Below, in pieces: positions 24,392 through 33,773 of a stretch of DNA of 64,000 nt. Each line of letters starts with the position of its first letter. Positions within the stretch are counted from its first letter, which is position 1. Source of the DNA: CAIQPV01 sp963719855 (GTDB lineage Bacteria > Pseudomonadota > Gammaproteobacteria > Burkholderiales > Gallionellaceae). The notes under the pieces were generated by a model, which was not told the DNA's origin, searched no databases, and saw nothing but the letters and a program-made list of their open reading frames with translations. Both the position numbers and the translations under genes were made by a program. The stretch is from positions 620,001 to 684,000 of the forward strand of contig CAVRDK010000001.1 in NCBI GenBank assembly GCA_963719855.1. The letters are read 5' to 3'.

Positions 24392-25327
24392 TTATATTTT
24401 CTGTTCTTGAAGCCTGTAATTCAACACCACCAGCGTAACCAGCAACAGCATCGCTACCGCATTATGCAGAACTGCACCCGCAAGCGGCAATCCGAGCAGA
24501 ACATTGGAGATGCCGAGTACAAACTGAAGCACAATCAATCCCAGTATGGCCTTGCCAATTGCGCGCAGCCCCTCCACCGCCATGACACTGAAGGACAGCC
24601 AGCTTAAGTAGAGAAGAATAAGCAGCGCGCCAGCCCGATGCATCCAGTGAATCGCAGTCAGTTTTTCCATGGAAAGCGGCAATCCGTATTTATCCAGGCC
24701 GTATGAAAAATCCATCGGCGGCAATAGCAATCCTTGGCAAAGAGGAAAATCAGTACAGGCGAGCGCGGCGAAATTAGAGCTTACCCAACCGCCCAGCATG
24801 ATCTGAACCAGCACCAACACTAGGCCAAGCAGCGAAAATCCACGCCAGTTCTGCGTCCCGCCAACACCGATCTCGTCAACTTGTTCCATCTGACGCAACG
24901 CGATCCATGTCAGCAATATCAGCATGGCACACCCGCTCGCAAGATGCACCGAAACAATAACTGATCGCGGCAGATGGGAGAAAGCCCAGATGCCGAATAC
25001 CGCCAGAAATGCCATTAATGCCACCAGCAAGGTTGGCAGCAAAGGGGATTGCCGCAACTCCCTGCGCTTCTGCCACGAAAGGCCACAGACCGAGATAGCC
25101 AGTATTCCAAGTAGCATCCCAGCCATGTTTTGCAGCTTCCACCGCCACGAGGCGTGGTCGCGCGCGGCATCAGCTTGGGGCGGTTGCCTTACCTTCAGAG
25201 CATTTTCTTCGTAGCAGGCAGGCCAGTTGGCGCAGCCAAGGCCAGAATCGGAAAGCCGCGCATAGGCACTGAACACTACCGAGCAAAAAGCGAGTAGGCA
25301 GGTCACCAGAACAAGTTTTAGATACAT
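24392..25327 (-). CDS. ctaA: Heme A synthase (COX15/CtaA), paralogue 1
   Basis: Oxidises the C8 methyl of heme O to give heme A. The start at 25327 (MYLKLVLVTCLLAF) gives 311 residues and eight membrane helices. Conserved features: ARLSDSGLGCANWPAC near the N-terminus, heme-ligand histidines in the HLPRS and VHLAS region, AIHWMHR and AVLHNAVA, and the ACTDFPLCQG loop. A longer upstream frame is rejected. It lies 1.1 kb from a divergent second CtaA. Confidence 0.92.
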   Translation of the reverse strand: MYLKLVLVTCLLAFCSVVFSAYARLSDSGLGCANWPACYEENALKVRQPPQADAARDHASWRWKLQNMAGMLLGILAISVCGLSWQKRRELRQSPLLPTLLVALMAFLAVFGIWAFSHLPRSVIVSVHLASGCAMLILLTWIALRQMEQVDEIGVGGTQNWRGFSLLGLVLVLVQIMLGGWVSSNFAALACTDFPLCQGLLLPPMDFSYGLDKYGLPLSMEKLTAIHWMHRAGALLILLYLSWLSFSVMAVEGLRAIGKAILGLIVLQFVLGISNVLLGLPLAGAVLHNAVAMLLLVTLVVLNYRLQEQKI

Positions 25328-25349
25328 GTGATATTCGCCTTGTCCGCCG

Positions 25350-25961
25350 CTATTTTGGGCAACCGCTGTTATTGACGCTTCTGTCCGACATGATGGTTCT
25401 GCATAATATGGTGCCTTCCAGAATGCTATTACGCAAATCGGCTCCAACCAGTGTAGCATCAGTTAGATCGACGCGGGTGAGGTTGGCATCAACCAGGCTG
25501 GCCATCACAAACACTGCTCCTTTTGCATTGGCACCAGACAGATCAGCTCCTTTAAGATTGGTCAGGGATAAATTTGCGCCCGCAAGGTTGGCATCCCTGA
25601 GGTTGGCACCCGGTAAAGTACCTTGGGATAGATCGGCTTTGGCAAGATTTGCATGCGACAAATTTGCACCATTCATATGTGTATCGGACAACCCAACTCC
25701 TGAAAGATTAGCATTGGAAAGATTGGCTTTCATCAGGTTAGCCTCCGTAATCCTGTCGCCACTCAAGTTAGCCCCTGATAAATCGGCACCCGAAAAATCG
25801 GCACCGGCCAGATCAGACTTGGTCAGATTCGCTCCGGAAAGGTTGATGCCAGGGCAACTGGTTTTCCGTTTGAGCTGACAACCGTTGATGATTTGGTGCG
25901 CGTTGGCTGTTGAGACCAACAATACAGCAATGATAAGTGACCAAGCAGCAATAGTTCTCAC
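25350..25961 (-). CDS. Exported pentapeptide-repeat protein
   Basis: 203 residues: a signal peptide ending STANA, then about 28 consecutive A(D/N)LSx repeats (SGANLTKSDLAGADFSGADL and so on), predicted to form a right-handed quadrilateral beta-helix. Cysteines CQ, SCPG, LCRT and GCPK bracket the repeat region. Cytoplasmic pentapeptide proteins can mimic DNA; this one is exported, so another role is likely. Gene ends 23 bases before the ctaA start. Confidence 0.85.
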   Translation of the reverse strand: MRTIAAWSLIIAVLLVSTANAHQIINGCQLKRKTSCPGINLSGANLTKSDLAGADFSGADLSGANLSGDRITEANLMKANLSNANLSGVGLSDTHMNGANLSHANLAKADLSQGTLPGANLRDANLAGANLSLTNLKGADLSGANAKGAVFVMASLVDANLTRVDLTDATLVGADLRNSILEGTILCRTIMSDRSVNNSGCPK

Positions 25962-26468
25962 TGGACATTCCTTAACGGTCTAAAATGTAGATACCTGAAT
26001 GATGCGCCACAAGTGCTGATAAATCTCGGCAGATGTTAAAGAAGCTTGTCGATATTATGGGCATCGTGGCTGCGAGGTTAACGAAATTTGAGCCACGGAG
26101 CAAGTTTGGTTCAGTATTGACTCCGTCAGGGGTGATGGGTTAGTGTCATCGCGTAGAAGTTAATCACAGTTTTAGTTGGATGGATTCTAATTTCGCAGTC
26201 GTAGCTTGCTTATCGCCGGGTCAATTGCGAATAAAACGATGTAATTAAATTGTCTATGCACGATAGCATCGGGAACCTTAAGCATAGACCGATCCTGATG
26301 TCACCAATTGACTGCTTATCGAATGAAAGAAAACTCAATGACTGCTGAAACCGTCGCCCTGTTGGAGATTTACCGAATGAAAATCCTCGCCATGCCCCCG
26401 ATCACATGCCATCAGGGGTACCTGTTTCACCCCGTGCTCATTCAGCAGCCGGATTCGGGAAGCACATT
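25962..26468. other. Divergent intergenic region
   Basis: About 500 bases between the leftward pentapeptide/ctaA genes and the rightward second ctaA. It must hold both promoters. No operator or hairpin of note was identified; some short frames (for example near 26393) lack ribosome sites. Confidence 0.4.
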
Positions 26469-27554
26469 ATGCTGATCCAGCTTGCAGTCACGGGCATGCT
26501 AGCGGCGCTGATGCCGTTGGTAATCGTCTGGGTATCGAGCGACACTGACAAATACCGCAAACTGGTTTGGATTACACTTTTCCTCACATTTGATTTGATC
26601 ATGTTCGGCGCATTCACACGGCTGACCGATTCCGGTCTTGGCTGCCCGGATTGGCCCGGTTGTTATGGGCATGCCAACCCGCTACAGGCACATAAAGACA
26701 TCAGTGCCGCCGAAACTGCAATGCCGACTGGGCCGGTAACAACCATGAAGGCATGGATAGAGATGATTCATCGATACTTGGCAATGGGCATCGGTGTATT
26801 GATCGTCACGATGATGTTGATCGCATGGCGCAGGTGGCTACAATCGGGACGCAAGGAAATGAAATTTTCGCCGCTGTTCCCGACACTGCTTTTTGCATTC
26901 ATTTGTTTGCAGGGTGCTTTCGGCGCATGGACTGTCACGATGAAACTTCAGCCGATCATCGTGACCACGCACCTGCTGTTAGGCATGACGTTGCTGGCAC
27001 TACTGACGTGGTTCGGCGCACGCCAAAGCAATCATCCAACGGTGCCGCAGTCGGCTTCCGTGCTCCGCATTCCAGCAGCACTGGCTATCGCACTGCTGGT
27101 AATACAAATTGCGCTTGGCGGCTGGGTCAGCACCAACTACGCGACTCTGGCTTGCACGGATTTCCCGCTGTGTCAGGGCGCGCTATTACCACCTATGAAT
27201 TTCGCAAATGGCTTCTCGTTATGGCGCGATCTGGGTATGACCGCCCAAGGCGATTACCTGCCCTTCCCTGCCCTGACGGCGATCCACTGGACACATCGCA
27301 CCTTTGCCTTGGTCGTGGTTATGCTGGTTTCCTGGGTAGCATTTAATGCACACAAGGTCGACAGTTTACGCAAAACCGCACGCTGGTTGTTCATTATGAT
27401 TGCGCTGCAATTTACCCTTGGCGTTTCGATAATCTTCCTGCAGGTGCCACTGGCACTGGCAGTGGCACACAATGGCTGCGCGGCACTTCTCGTGCTACTG
27501 CTGGTTTCGTTAAACTATAAAATCAGTATTGCAACCGGAGTTGCGTCAAATTGA
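26469..27554 (+). CDS. ctaA: Heme A synthase (COX15/CtaA), paralogue 2
   Basis: 361 residues from the chosen ATG 26469 (MLIQLAVTGMLAALMP). It shows RLTDSGLGCPDWPGCYGH, HRYLAMG, TTHLLLG, the ACTDFPLCQG loop, AIHWTHR and VAHNGCA, so all key histidines and the paired cysteines are kept. It has a longer insertion (about FSLWRDLGMTAQGDYLPFP) than paralogue 1. The start is uncertain; 26406 is an in-frame alternative. It is the only plus-strand gene of this maturation group. Confidence 0.9.
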   Translation: MLIQLAVTGMLAALMPLVIVWVSSDTDKYRKLVWITLFLTFDLIMFGAFTRLTDSGLGCPDWPGCYGHANPLQAHKDISAAETAMPTGPVTTMKAWIEMIHRYLAMGIGVLIVTMMLIAWRRWLQSGRKEMKFSPLFPTLLFAFICLQGAFGAWTVTMKLQPIIVTTHLLLGMTLLALLTWFGARQSNHPTVPQSASVLRIPAALAIALLVIQIALGGWVSTNYATLACTDFPLCQGALLPPMNFANGFSLWRDLGMTAQGDYLPFPALTAIHWTHRTFALVVVMLVSWVAFNAHKVDSLRKTARWLFIMIALQFTLGVSIIFLQVPLALAVAHNGCAALLVLLLVSLNYKISIATGVASN

Positions 27555-27566
27555 GCACCTCATTGC

Positions 27567-28253
27567 TTATTTCTTGACCGCCTCTACGTCAGGCTTTTTC
27601 GGTGAAGCGTGAGTCAATCTTATGCTATGCGCCTCACTTTTTTCCGTTACGTAATCGCTGCCAGATTCGAAGTTCCATATCCAGACACCGGCGCGGCGAG
27701 TGCTGAACGTTGTATCAGTCCAGTATTTTCCGGGCATGGTTTCCGGGAAATAAGACTTTGGAAATGTAGGCCCTAGAGGTAAAACGCTGATATCTACTAT
27801 GGTGTTCAATTCAAAACGGCTTGGCAGATACCAATCATTCAAGCCGCAAAGCTTTATCGCATTAATCGCTTTGATGTAGGATTCTGAATCGCAATCGCTG
27901 CCTGTGCATATTCCTGCGTTAGCTTTGCCGGGCCAACCGCCGTTGGTATTTGGATCAGAGTCGTACCAACTGTAAGTATTGTTGATATTCCGCAAACCGG
28001 CCTCAGATTTTTTTACTTCCCAGATCAAACCTGATTGGTTGTCCCGCACACAAGCCCAGGGTTGTTTGGCATAGTCTTTGCCGTCGTTCACACTGCCATC
28101 TTGATTTAGACGCGTCATGTCAAATACAAACGCCTTGGGAATTAGCTTGTCACCACAGCCTGTAATTATCAAAGTGCACAACAATAAAGCAATGCCGTTG
28201 TACGAAGAGATCGAACTCTTAGGTAATATGTTTTTGTGGATCATTTTTTTCAT
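27567..28253 (-). CDS. DUF1566 (Lcl-type) lipoprotein
   Basis: 228 residues: N-terminal signal ending LIITGC (lipobox), then a domain with SGLIWEVKK, NTYSWYDSDPNTNGG, LNDWYLPSRFELNTIVD and GKYWTDTTFS, typical of DUF1566/Lcl C-terminal domains in exported proteins of aquatic bacteria. Function unknown, perhaps surface binding. It ends 12 bases from the convergent ctaA paralogue 2. Confidence 0.82.
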   Translation of the reverse strand: MKKMIHKNILPKSSISSYNGIALLLCTLIITGCGDKLIPKAFVFDMTRLNQDGSVNDGKDYAKQPWACVRDNQSGLIWEVKKSEAGLRNINNTYSWYDSDPNTNGGWPGKANAGICTGSDCDSESYIKAINAIKLCGLNDWYLPSRFELNTIVDISVLPLGPTFPKSYFPETMPGKYWTDTTFSTRRAGVWIWNFESGSDYVTEKSEAHSIRLTHASPKKPDVEAVKK

Positions 28254-28502
28254 TTAGCTTACCCAGAAATAAATGTGAAATATCTGTTGAATAGAAGATT
28301 AACTTCCCTCGATTTTTGTCTTCCCAGAGATGGATTTCATGCTACCAGCTTTTCCTTCTGCTGTGCAATGAACCAGTCATCCAGAAACATCAAGATTCTG
28401 ATTGACACTCTGCGATTTCATGTAAAAATTGTTCGACAATAATTGCAGTGTTTTTACTATCCATAACAAGTTGACTGTCTACTAATTTGATTGGGCAGCG
28501 CA

Positions 28503-30305
28503 TTACTCAACGTCGAATTGCAGGCGTGCGAGTCGCGCGTACAGGCCGCTCTGTTTTCGTAAATCTTCCGGTGCTCCGGTTTCGACGATGCGCCCATGTT
28601 CCAATACGATGATTCTGTCGACCTTCTTCACGGTGGCAAGCCGGTGTGCAATGATGATAGTTGTACGCCCCTGCATAGCGGCGTTCAATCCTTCTTGAAC
28701 CAGAATTTCTGATTCTGCATCAAGCGCGCTGGTGGCCTCGTCAAGCAGCAACAGTGGCGCATTTTTCAAGATTGCACGCGCAATGGCAATGCGCTGGCGC
28801 TGCCCGCCGGACAAGCGGGTGCCGCGTTCTCCAAGGAATGTCTGATAGCCTTCTGGCAGGCGCTGGATGAATTCTTCCACCTGTGCCGATCTGGCTGCGG
28901 CCATGACCTCCTCGTCGCTGGCAGCGGGGCAGCCATAGCGAATGTTTTCCATCGCATTGGCAGAGAAGATCACCGAGTCTTGAGGCACGATGGATATCTT
29001 GTCGCGCAATTCGCGCAATGAAAGTTGGCGAATATCCAGCCCGTTGAAACGAATCGTGCCATTCGTCACATCGTAAAATCGTAATAAGAGTTGGAACAGG
29101 GTCGTCTTGCCCGCGCCGGAAGGGCCAACTAGCGCAACACTTTCACCCGGTGCAATGTCGAGGGTAATGCCATTCAGAGCAGCCGTTTGCATTTGTGATG
29201 GATAACGGAAGGTGACATTCTCGAACTTGATCTCTGCTTTTCTGGGATGAGGCAGCGGTTGCGGTGTAGTGACCTCGACAATGTTTGCCCTGGCATGGAG
29301 TAGTTCCAGCAATCGCTCGGTTGCACCAGCCGCACGCATTACATCGCCCCATACTTCCGACATGGTACCCACTCCACCCGCTACCAGAACCGCATACAGG
29401 ACGAAAGAAGCCAGTTGCCCACCCGTCATGCTGCCTTCATGAACCTGGTTAGCACCTATCCATAGCACGAAAATAATAGCTCCCATTACAGCGGTAATGA
29501 TCAGCGCGGTCATCGCCGAACGTACGCGGGTGCGCTGAATCGCAGTGATGAAACTTAATTCAGCGCGATCCGCAAAGCGATTGATTTCGCGTTGTTCCTG
29601 CGTATAGGCCTGTACGGTTGGAACTGCGTTGAGTATCTCACCGGCCAGCGCCGAGGCATCGGCAATTTTGTCCTGAGATTCACGCGAGAGCTTTTTGACT
29701 TTACGGCCAATGGCAAGGATGGGTAACGTCAATATCGCCATCAGGCCAAGATTCAGTGAGAATAGATAAAAGCTTGTCACCGCCAGCATGATCATGCCGC
29801 CGATAAACTGGAACAGGCTACGTAAGCCCATCGAAATGGAACTGCCGATCACGGTCTGGATCAGCGTAGTATCGCCCGTAAGGCGCGACAGAACTTCTCC
29901 GGTTTGCAAGGTCTCGAAAAATTGTGGGGATTGCGCCAGCACTCTCGCATATACCGCGCTACGCAAATCAGCCGTTACCCTCTCACCAACCCATGACACG
30001 GTGTAATAGCGCGCCGCCACAGCTAAAGCCCACAAGCTCGCCAATCCGAACAGCGCAGCGAAATGTCCATTCAAACTCAGCGTACCCAATAACCCGCCAC
30101 TGGCATTTTGCTTTTGCCCGAAACCAAAATCGATCAGGTCACGGAATGCCAACGGTACCAAAAGTAGAGTGCCAGATCCAAAACATAATAGTAGAAATGC
30201 CAGAGCAATTCTCCCACGATAAGGTCGCAGGAATGGCCATAAATCCCAAAGAGAAAATATGCGTTGTGCGGAGTTCGGTTGGGCCGATTTTGAGAGGGTC
30301 ATCAC
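28503..30305 (-). CDS. MsbA-like ABC exporter (fused permease and ATPase)
   Basis: 600 residues: six membrane helices in the first 330 residues, then the nucleotide-binding domain with Walker A GPSGAGKTTLFQLLL, Q-loop VPQDSVIF, signature LSGGQRQR, Walker B LLLLDEATSALD and the H-loop IIAHRLATV. A homodimeric exporter of the MsbA/lipid-exporter group; the substrate cannot be told from sequence. It is transcribed alone, followed by a 250-base gap. Confidence 0.88.
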   Translation of the reverse strand: MMTLSKSAQPNSAQRIFSLWDLWPFLRPYRGRIALAFLLLCFGSGTLLLVPLAFRDLIDFGFGQKQNASGGLLGTLSLNGHFAALFGLASLWALAVAARYYTVSWVGERVTADLRSAVYARVLAQSPQFFETLQTGEVLSRLTGDTTLIQTVIGSSISMGLRSLFQFIGGMIMLAVTSFYLFSLNLGLMAILTLPILAIGRKVKKLSRESQDKIADASALAGEILNAVPTVQAYTQEQREINRFADRAELSFITAIQRTRVRSAMTALIITAVMGAIIFVLWIGANQVHEGSMTGGQLASFVLYAVLVAGGVGTMSEVWGDVMRAAGATERLLELLHARANIVEVTTPQPLPHPRKAEIKFENVTFRYPSQMQTAALNGITLDIAPGESVALVGPSGAGKTTLFQLLLRFYDVTNGTIRFNGLDIRQLSLRELRDKISIVPQDSVIFSANAMENIRYGCPAASDEEVMAAARSAQVEEFIQRLPEGYQTFLGERGTRLSGGQRQRIAIARAILKNAPLLLLDEATSALDAESEILVQEGLNAAMQGRTTIIIAHRLATVKKVDRIIVLEHGRIVETGAPEDLRKQSGLYARLARLQFDVE

Positions 30306-30460
30306 TGGTTATGCTGGATAGAGGTTTTTCTATTTTCCCATGTCCTATGAATCAAAACCTAAAAATTTCGCTCCGTAGAGTCTCAATTATCCAGTCATTA
30401 ACGGTCAGCCGATTCTTCAGGACATGTCCTGATTGACTGTATCTAATGACATACCACACT

Positions 30461-32011
30461 CTACCTTGATATATTTTTACTCTCGGTCAGGCTACGCAGA
30501 CTGGAGCGGAATGACTCCAATTCCAAGGCCAATTCTTTAAAATCGGCAGAAGAAGCCCAGAATTCTCTGATTCGCTCACGCTCGGCGCGGCTGCGCAGGC
30601 GCGGTTCCCGTTCTGCAGTCAGACGACGCTCTGCCCACAGCACACCCAACCGGTGGTAGCAATCGTTTTCACGACAGCCGGTAATTAATACGCCTTCTGC
30701 ATGATGCTCATTCAGCGCATATTCAATAAAAGAGGGCGGCAACATGGCAATACATGGCAGGCTTAATACGGCCACCCCTTTACTGCGCAACTTCTCTATA
30801 TTCGCAGCATTATCACAGCCAATAACCATGATACGAATATCACCCTCAAGTTTTACCAAGTCATTCATCATTACGGTGCGCAGCCCGGATATAAGCAGTG
30901 ATGGCATTTCGATTCCGCTTACATATTCAGGTTCGCTCCTGAAGGCGCTTGATGAGGGGCATGCCCCGACGCAAATACCGCAACTTACGCAACGATCCTC
31001 TACCAGCACCGCCTCTTCCAAAAAGTGCTTACCATCGCTGCGGGGCCTCATCACAACCGCCTCATAGGGGCAATCGGCGACACAAAGCCTGCATCCGCTA
31101 CAATCATCAAGATTTACTTCGGCAACCGGTATCTGCTTATGTCTGGTTGGCAGCCACGGCAACACGCATAGCAGCATGCTGAGCCCGATTGCCAGCGCCC
31201 ACGCACCTCCAGCCGACCATGTGTCCAGCAATGGATAAATATACAAATAAAACCAGTCAATTCCAACTTTGCCCGGCTCAATCCCCATATCCGTCGGCCC
31301 CTGGCTCAGCGCCGGCTTTACCAATGACAGAATCAGCAGCGCCAGCAGCATGCCCAGCATGAGCGCACGCTTTGGATTAACCACGGGGTTGCTTATGCGC
31401 ATGATGTGTATCCAAAGTGAAAACAGAATAATCAGCGGAACGGTCACATGCGAAAAAGATATTAGCGCAAAGAAACGATCATTGAGCACTTCCTGCGTTA
31501 TAAAGCTTTGCGACATCGGTGCGCTGAATATCGGCAGCCAGTCAAACCACTCCATGGTAGCTACGACGGAATATTGGGCCAGCTTGTCCCATACCATCCA
31601 GTAACCATTGACGCCAGCGGCAAGTATCAACCATATCAGCAACACACCGGTGACCCAGGTAAACCATCGTGCTCCGCGATAGCGCCCCAGAATATATTCG
31701 CGCAACAGATGCAACACCATTACCAGTACCAGCGCATCGGAAGCATACCGGTGCAGACTGCGCATGACCCCGCCCAGATACCATTGCTCGTGCGTGAGAT
31801 ATTCGACAGAGGGATAGGATAATTTGATGCCAGTCTTATAAAAAGCATAGATATAGGCACCACTGACAACAACCACCCAAAAAAAATAGAATCCCAGCGC
31901 ACCAAGATAGTAAAAAGGGTTGAGATCATTGCCGAAAACTTTATTCAGGATACCTTCAAACTGAAGCAGTACCCTGCGCGCAAATGACTCAGTGGGATTG
32001 GATGTGATCAA
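30461..32011 (-). CDS. Cytochrome b fused to two [4Fe-4S] clusters and an MvhD-like domain
   Basis: 516 residues. Residues about 1-290 are a di-heme cytochrome b: heme ligands H87/H101 and H188/H202 (13 residues apart in each pair, as in bc1), with further helices and an IDWFYLYIYPLL segment at the place of the Qo PEWY motif. A ferredoxin unit follows with C304-x2-C-x2-C-x3-CP and C341-x2-C-x2-C-x3-CP. The last part (about 390-480) resembles the hydrogenase/heterodisulfide reductase delta subunit MvhD, with cysteines at 399, 420, 446 and 451 (GCRENDC). This suggests electron exchange between the quinone pool and a soluble low-potential partner. It is a paralogue of the 34293 gene and is separated from the 32379 gene by a divergent small gene. 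Function inferred. Confidence 0.88.
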   Translation of the reverse strand: MITSNPTESFARRVLLQFEGILNKVFGNDLNPFYYLGALGFYFFWVVVVSGAYIYAFYKTGIKLSYPSVEYLTHEQWYLGGVMRSLHRYASDALVLVMVLHLLREYILGRYRGARWFTWVTGVLLIWLILAAGVNGYWMVWDKLAQYSVVATMEWFDWLPIFSAPMSQSFITQEVLNDRFFALISFSHVTVPLIILFSLWIHIMRISNPVVNPKRALMLGMLLALLILSLVKPALSQGPTDMGIEPGKVGIDWFYLYIYPLLDTWSAGGAWALAIGLSMLLCVLPWLPTRHKQIPVAEVNLDDCSGCRLCVADCPYEAVVMRPRSDGKHFLEEAVLVEDRCVSCGICVGACPSSSAFRSEPEYVSGIEMPSLLISGLRTVMMNDLVKLEGDIRIMVIGCDNAANIEKLRSKGVAVLSLPCIAMLPPSFIEYALNEHHAEGVLITGCRENDCYHRLGVLWAERRLTAEREPRLRSRAERERIREFWASSADFKELALELESFRSSLRSLTESKNISR

Positions 32012-32131
32012 TTCAGAGGCTTTGAATCAATGCCATCAGCAGCAAAGCTGAAATAATTGTTTGAATCCATTTCTTCAAAAACCGGCGGCATCATATAATG
32101 TGTGTGCGTAAACTATTTATGAGGCGTTAAC

Positions 32132-32329
32132 ATGGAAGTCATTTACTACACACTAATCGCTAGCGGCCTCTACTTTATGTCCGACTGGATACTTGATCGC
32201 ATAGAAATATCACGCGGAGAACGTTTCCAAAATCGCGGTTTACGCAGTCTCGTTTTCTTTTTGATTATTTTGGTACTGGCATTTATCTCGTTCAGTTTTA
32301 TCCGTTATCTTGGATATACCTCGGAATAA
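32132..32329 (+). CDS. Small two-helix membrane protein
   Basis: 65 residues, MEVIYYTLIASGLYFMSDWI then an RGERFQNRG loop and a second hydrophobic helix (SLVFFLIILVLAFISFSF). GAGGCG lies about 6 bases before the ATG. Similar short proteins are widespread in betaproteobacteria as hypothetical proteins. It interrupts the respiratory cluster in the opposite orientation. Confidence 0.7.
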   Translation: MEVIYYTLIASGLYFMSDWILDRIEISRGERFQNRGLRSLVFFLIILVLAFISFSFIRYLGYTSE

Positions 32330-32378
32330 AAACTATTATTGATTCATAGGTTTTTTTATACTAATTTGCCATTCCGAG

Positions 32379-33773
32379 TTACCTCAACCGCCGCATGGCA
32401 TTGAAAACCACTACCAGGAACATGATGCCTCCAATAACGGCTATCAACCCCCCAAAACCCATCAATCCCATACCTGCTGTCTGTGCAAAGCCATGCAGTT
32501 CTTGCGCGGCGCCTGCGACCTTGCGCTGCACCCCATAACCGCCGGACCACAGCAACCCGAGCAAGTGGAGCAGTTGTCCAGCACCATATACATAAGGCAC
32601 TAATGTTGCCCATTTCAATTCCGGCTCACGATAACCGAGGCGCGGCAACAGATGGAAAGTCAGCCCCATGAAAGCCAGGCTGATTGCCCCTCCGGTTCCG
32701 TGATAGTGTGCAGTTATAATCGTGTTGCTATCCTTGATCATCAGGCTTATCCCGGCACCAATGGCAAACAAGAGCATGGACGACAGCAATGCCGCGCGTT
32801 GTGGATCTGTCGCTGAAGTGCGACCTCCTGCCACGATTCCGTAAAGAACCGCCAATCCGATTGGCGCGGGTGCAAAAGCACCTCCAACCTTCATCAACTG
32901 GGTGAACTGCCCAATATAGTCAGTCATCGAGCCGGCAAAGGACAGGTACATAATGGGAACATACAATACCGGTAACAGCCCCAACATAAGGATGACTGAC
33001 GTTACCCGAGGAGTCAGCGCAATTCTTGCGCCGCAGGAATCTGCCAACCACAGCCATCCAGTCAGCATTAATAAAAGATAGGTGAACTGCAGCACATGTC
33101 CACCACCCCAGAATAGAAAATCATAATACTGTGTGCTCTCTAATGTGCGAGGAATCATCATGTATGACCCCCCAAAAGCAACCAGCGCGATCAACGTAGC
33201 AATAGAAGCGGCAAAAAAGCCAAAACGTATAGATCCCTCTCCTCCGCGCCACAGATTTGCATTGGGTATCGCTATAAAACTGCGCAGCACCAGCAATGCT
33301 ATGCCAACAGCAAAAACGATCAATCCTGTAAAAAAGAAAGTGCTTTGAATCACCGGCACATAATTACTCATCAGCGGTGGGCCGGTATCCACAAAAGGAG
33401 ACAAGACGATCATAGCGGCGCCAACTGCCGCCAGCACCAAGGCCAGCCAGCCAATACCAAGATATCTGGATGATGAATTCAGGCTCCACAACACTCCGGC
33501 GAATGCCAGAAACCACAGCAGCACTGACAGATCAACATGCACCACAAGAGCGGTATGAAAAAAGTCAACCCAAGGGAAAACATCCTGAACATAAGGAGTG
33601 CGCGAAAGCACCAGAAGAATAGCGAACAGCCCGGCAAACACCAACGATGCGATGCCGAGCCACAACCAGCCGGAAGCCAATCTACGACTGGCATCCGACG
33701 GTAGAGAAAGCGCGAATCCGCGCTCACCTCTATCCTCTGTTTTGATACCTGCTTGCTGATATGCTGAACTCAT
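32379..33773 (-). CDS. Heme-copper-oxidase-like membrane subunit lacking the CuB His pair
   Basis: 464 residues, about twelve membrane helices. The fold and spacing follow subunit I of heme-copper oxidases/NO reductases: a helix II histidine in VVHVDLSVLLW (H79), one CuB-type histidine in FWGGGHVLQF (H226), and the helix X pair AHYHGTGGAIS (H356, H358) that binds the two hemes. The helix VII region (SMTDYIGQFTQLMKVGGAF) has no His-His, so a normal CuB centre cannot form. It overlaps the next gene by 4 bases (ATGA) and lies downstream of the cytochrome b-ferredoxin-reductase fusion. Probably a heme-carrying, non-oxidase membrane subunit; activity unknown. Confidence 0.8.
   Translation of the reverse strand: MSSAYQQAGIKTEDRGERGFALSLPSDASRRLASGWLWLGIASLVFAGLFAILLVLSRTPYVQDVFPWVDFFHTALVVHVDLSVLLWFLAFAGVLWSLNSSSRYLGIGWLALVLAAVGAAMIVLSPFVDTGPPLMSNYVPVIQSTFFFTGLIVFAVGIALLVLRSFIAIPNANLWRGGEGSIRFGFFAASIATLIALVAFGGSYMMIPRTLESTQYYDFLFWGGGHVLQFTYLLLMLTGWLWLADSCGARIALTPRVTSVILMLGLLPVLYVPIMYLSFAGSMTDYIGQFTQLMKVGGAFAPAPIGLAVLYGIVAGGRTSATDPQRAALLSSMLLFAIGAGISLMIKDSNTIITAHYHGTGGAISLAFMGLTFHLLPRLGYREPELKWATLVPYVYGAGQLLHLLGLLWSGGYGVQRKVAGAAQELHGFAQTAGMGLMGFGGLIAVIGGIMFLVVVFNAMRRLR

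Noticed and set aside
25372..25878. Plus-strand frame opposite the pentapeptide-repeat gene
   Set aside because: Periodic translation caused by the pentapeptide repeats on the other strand.
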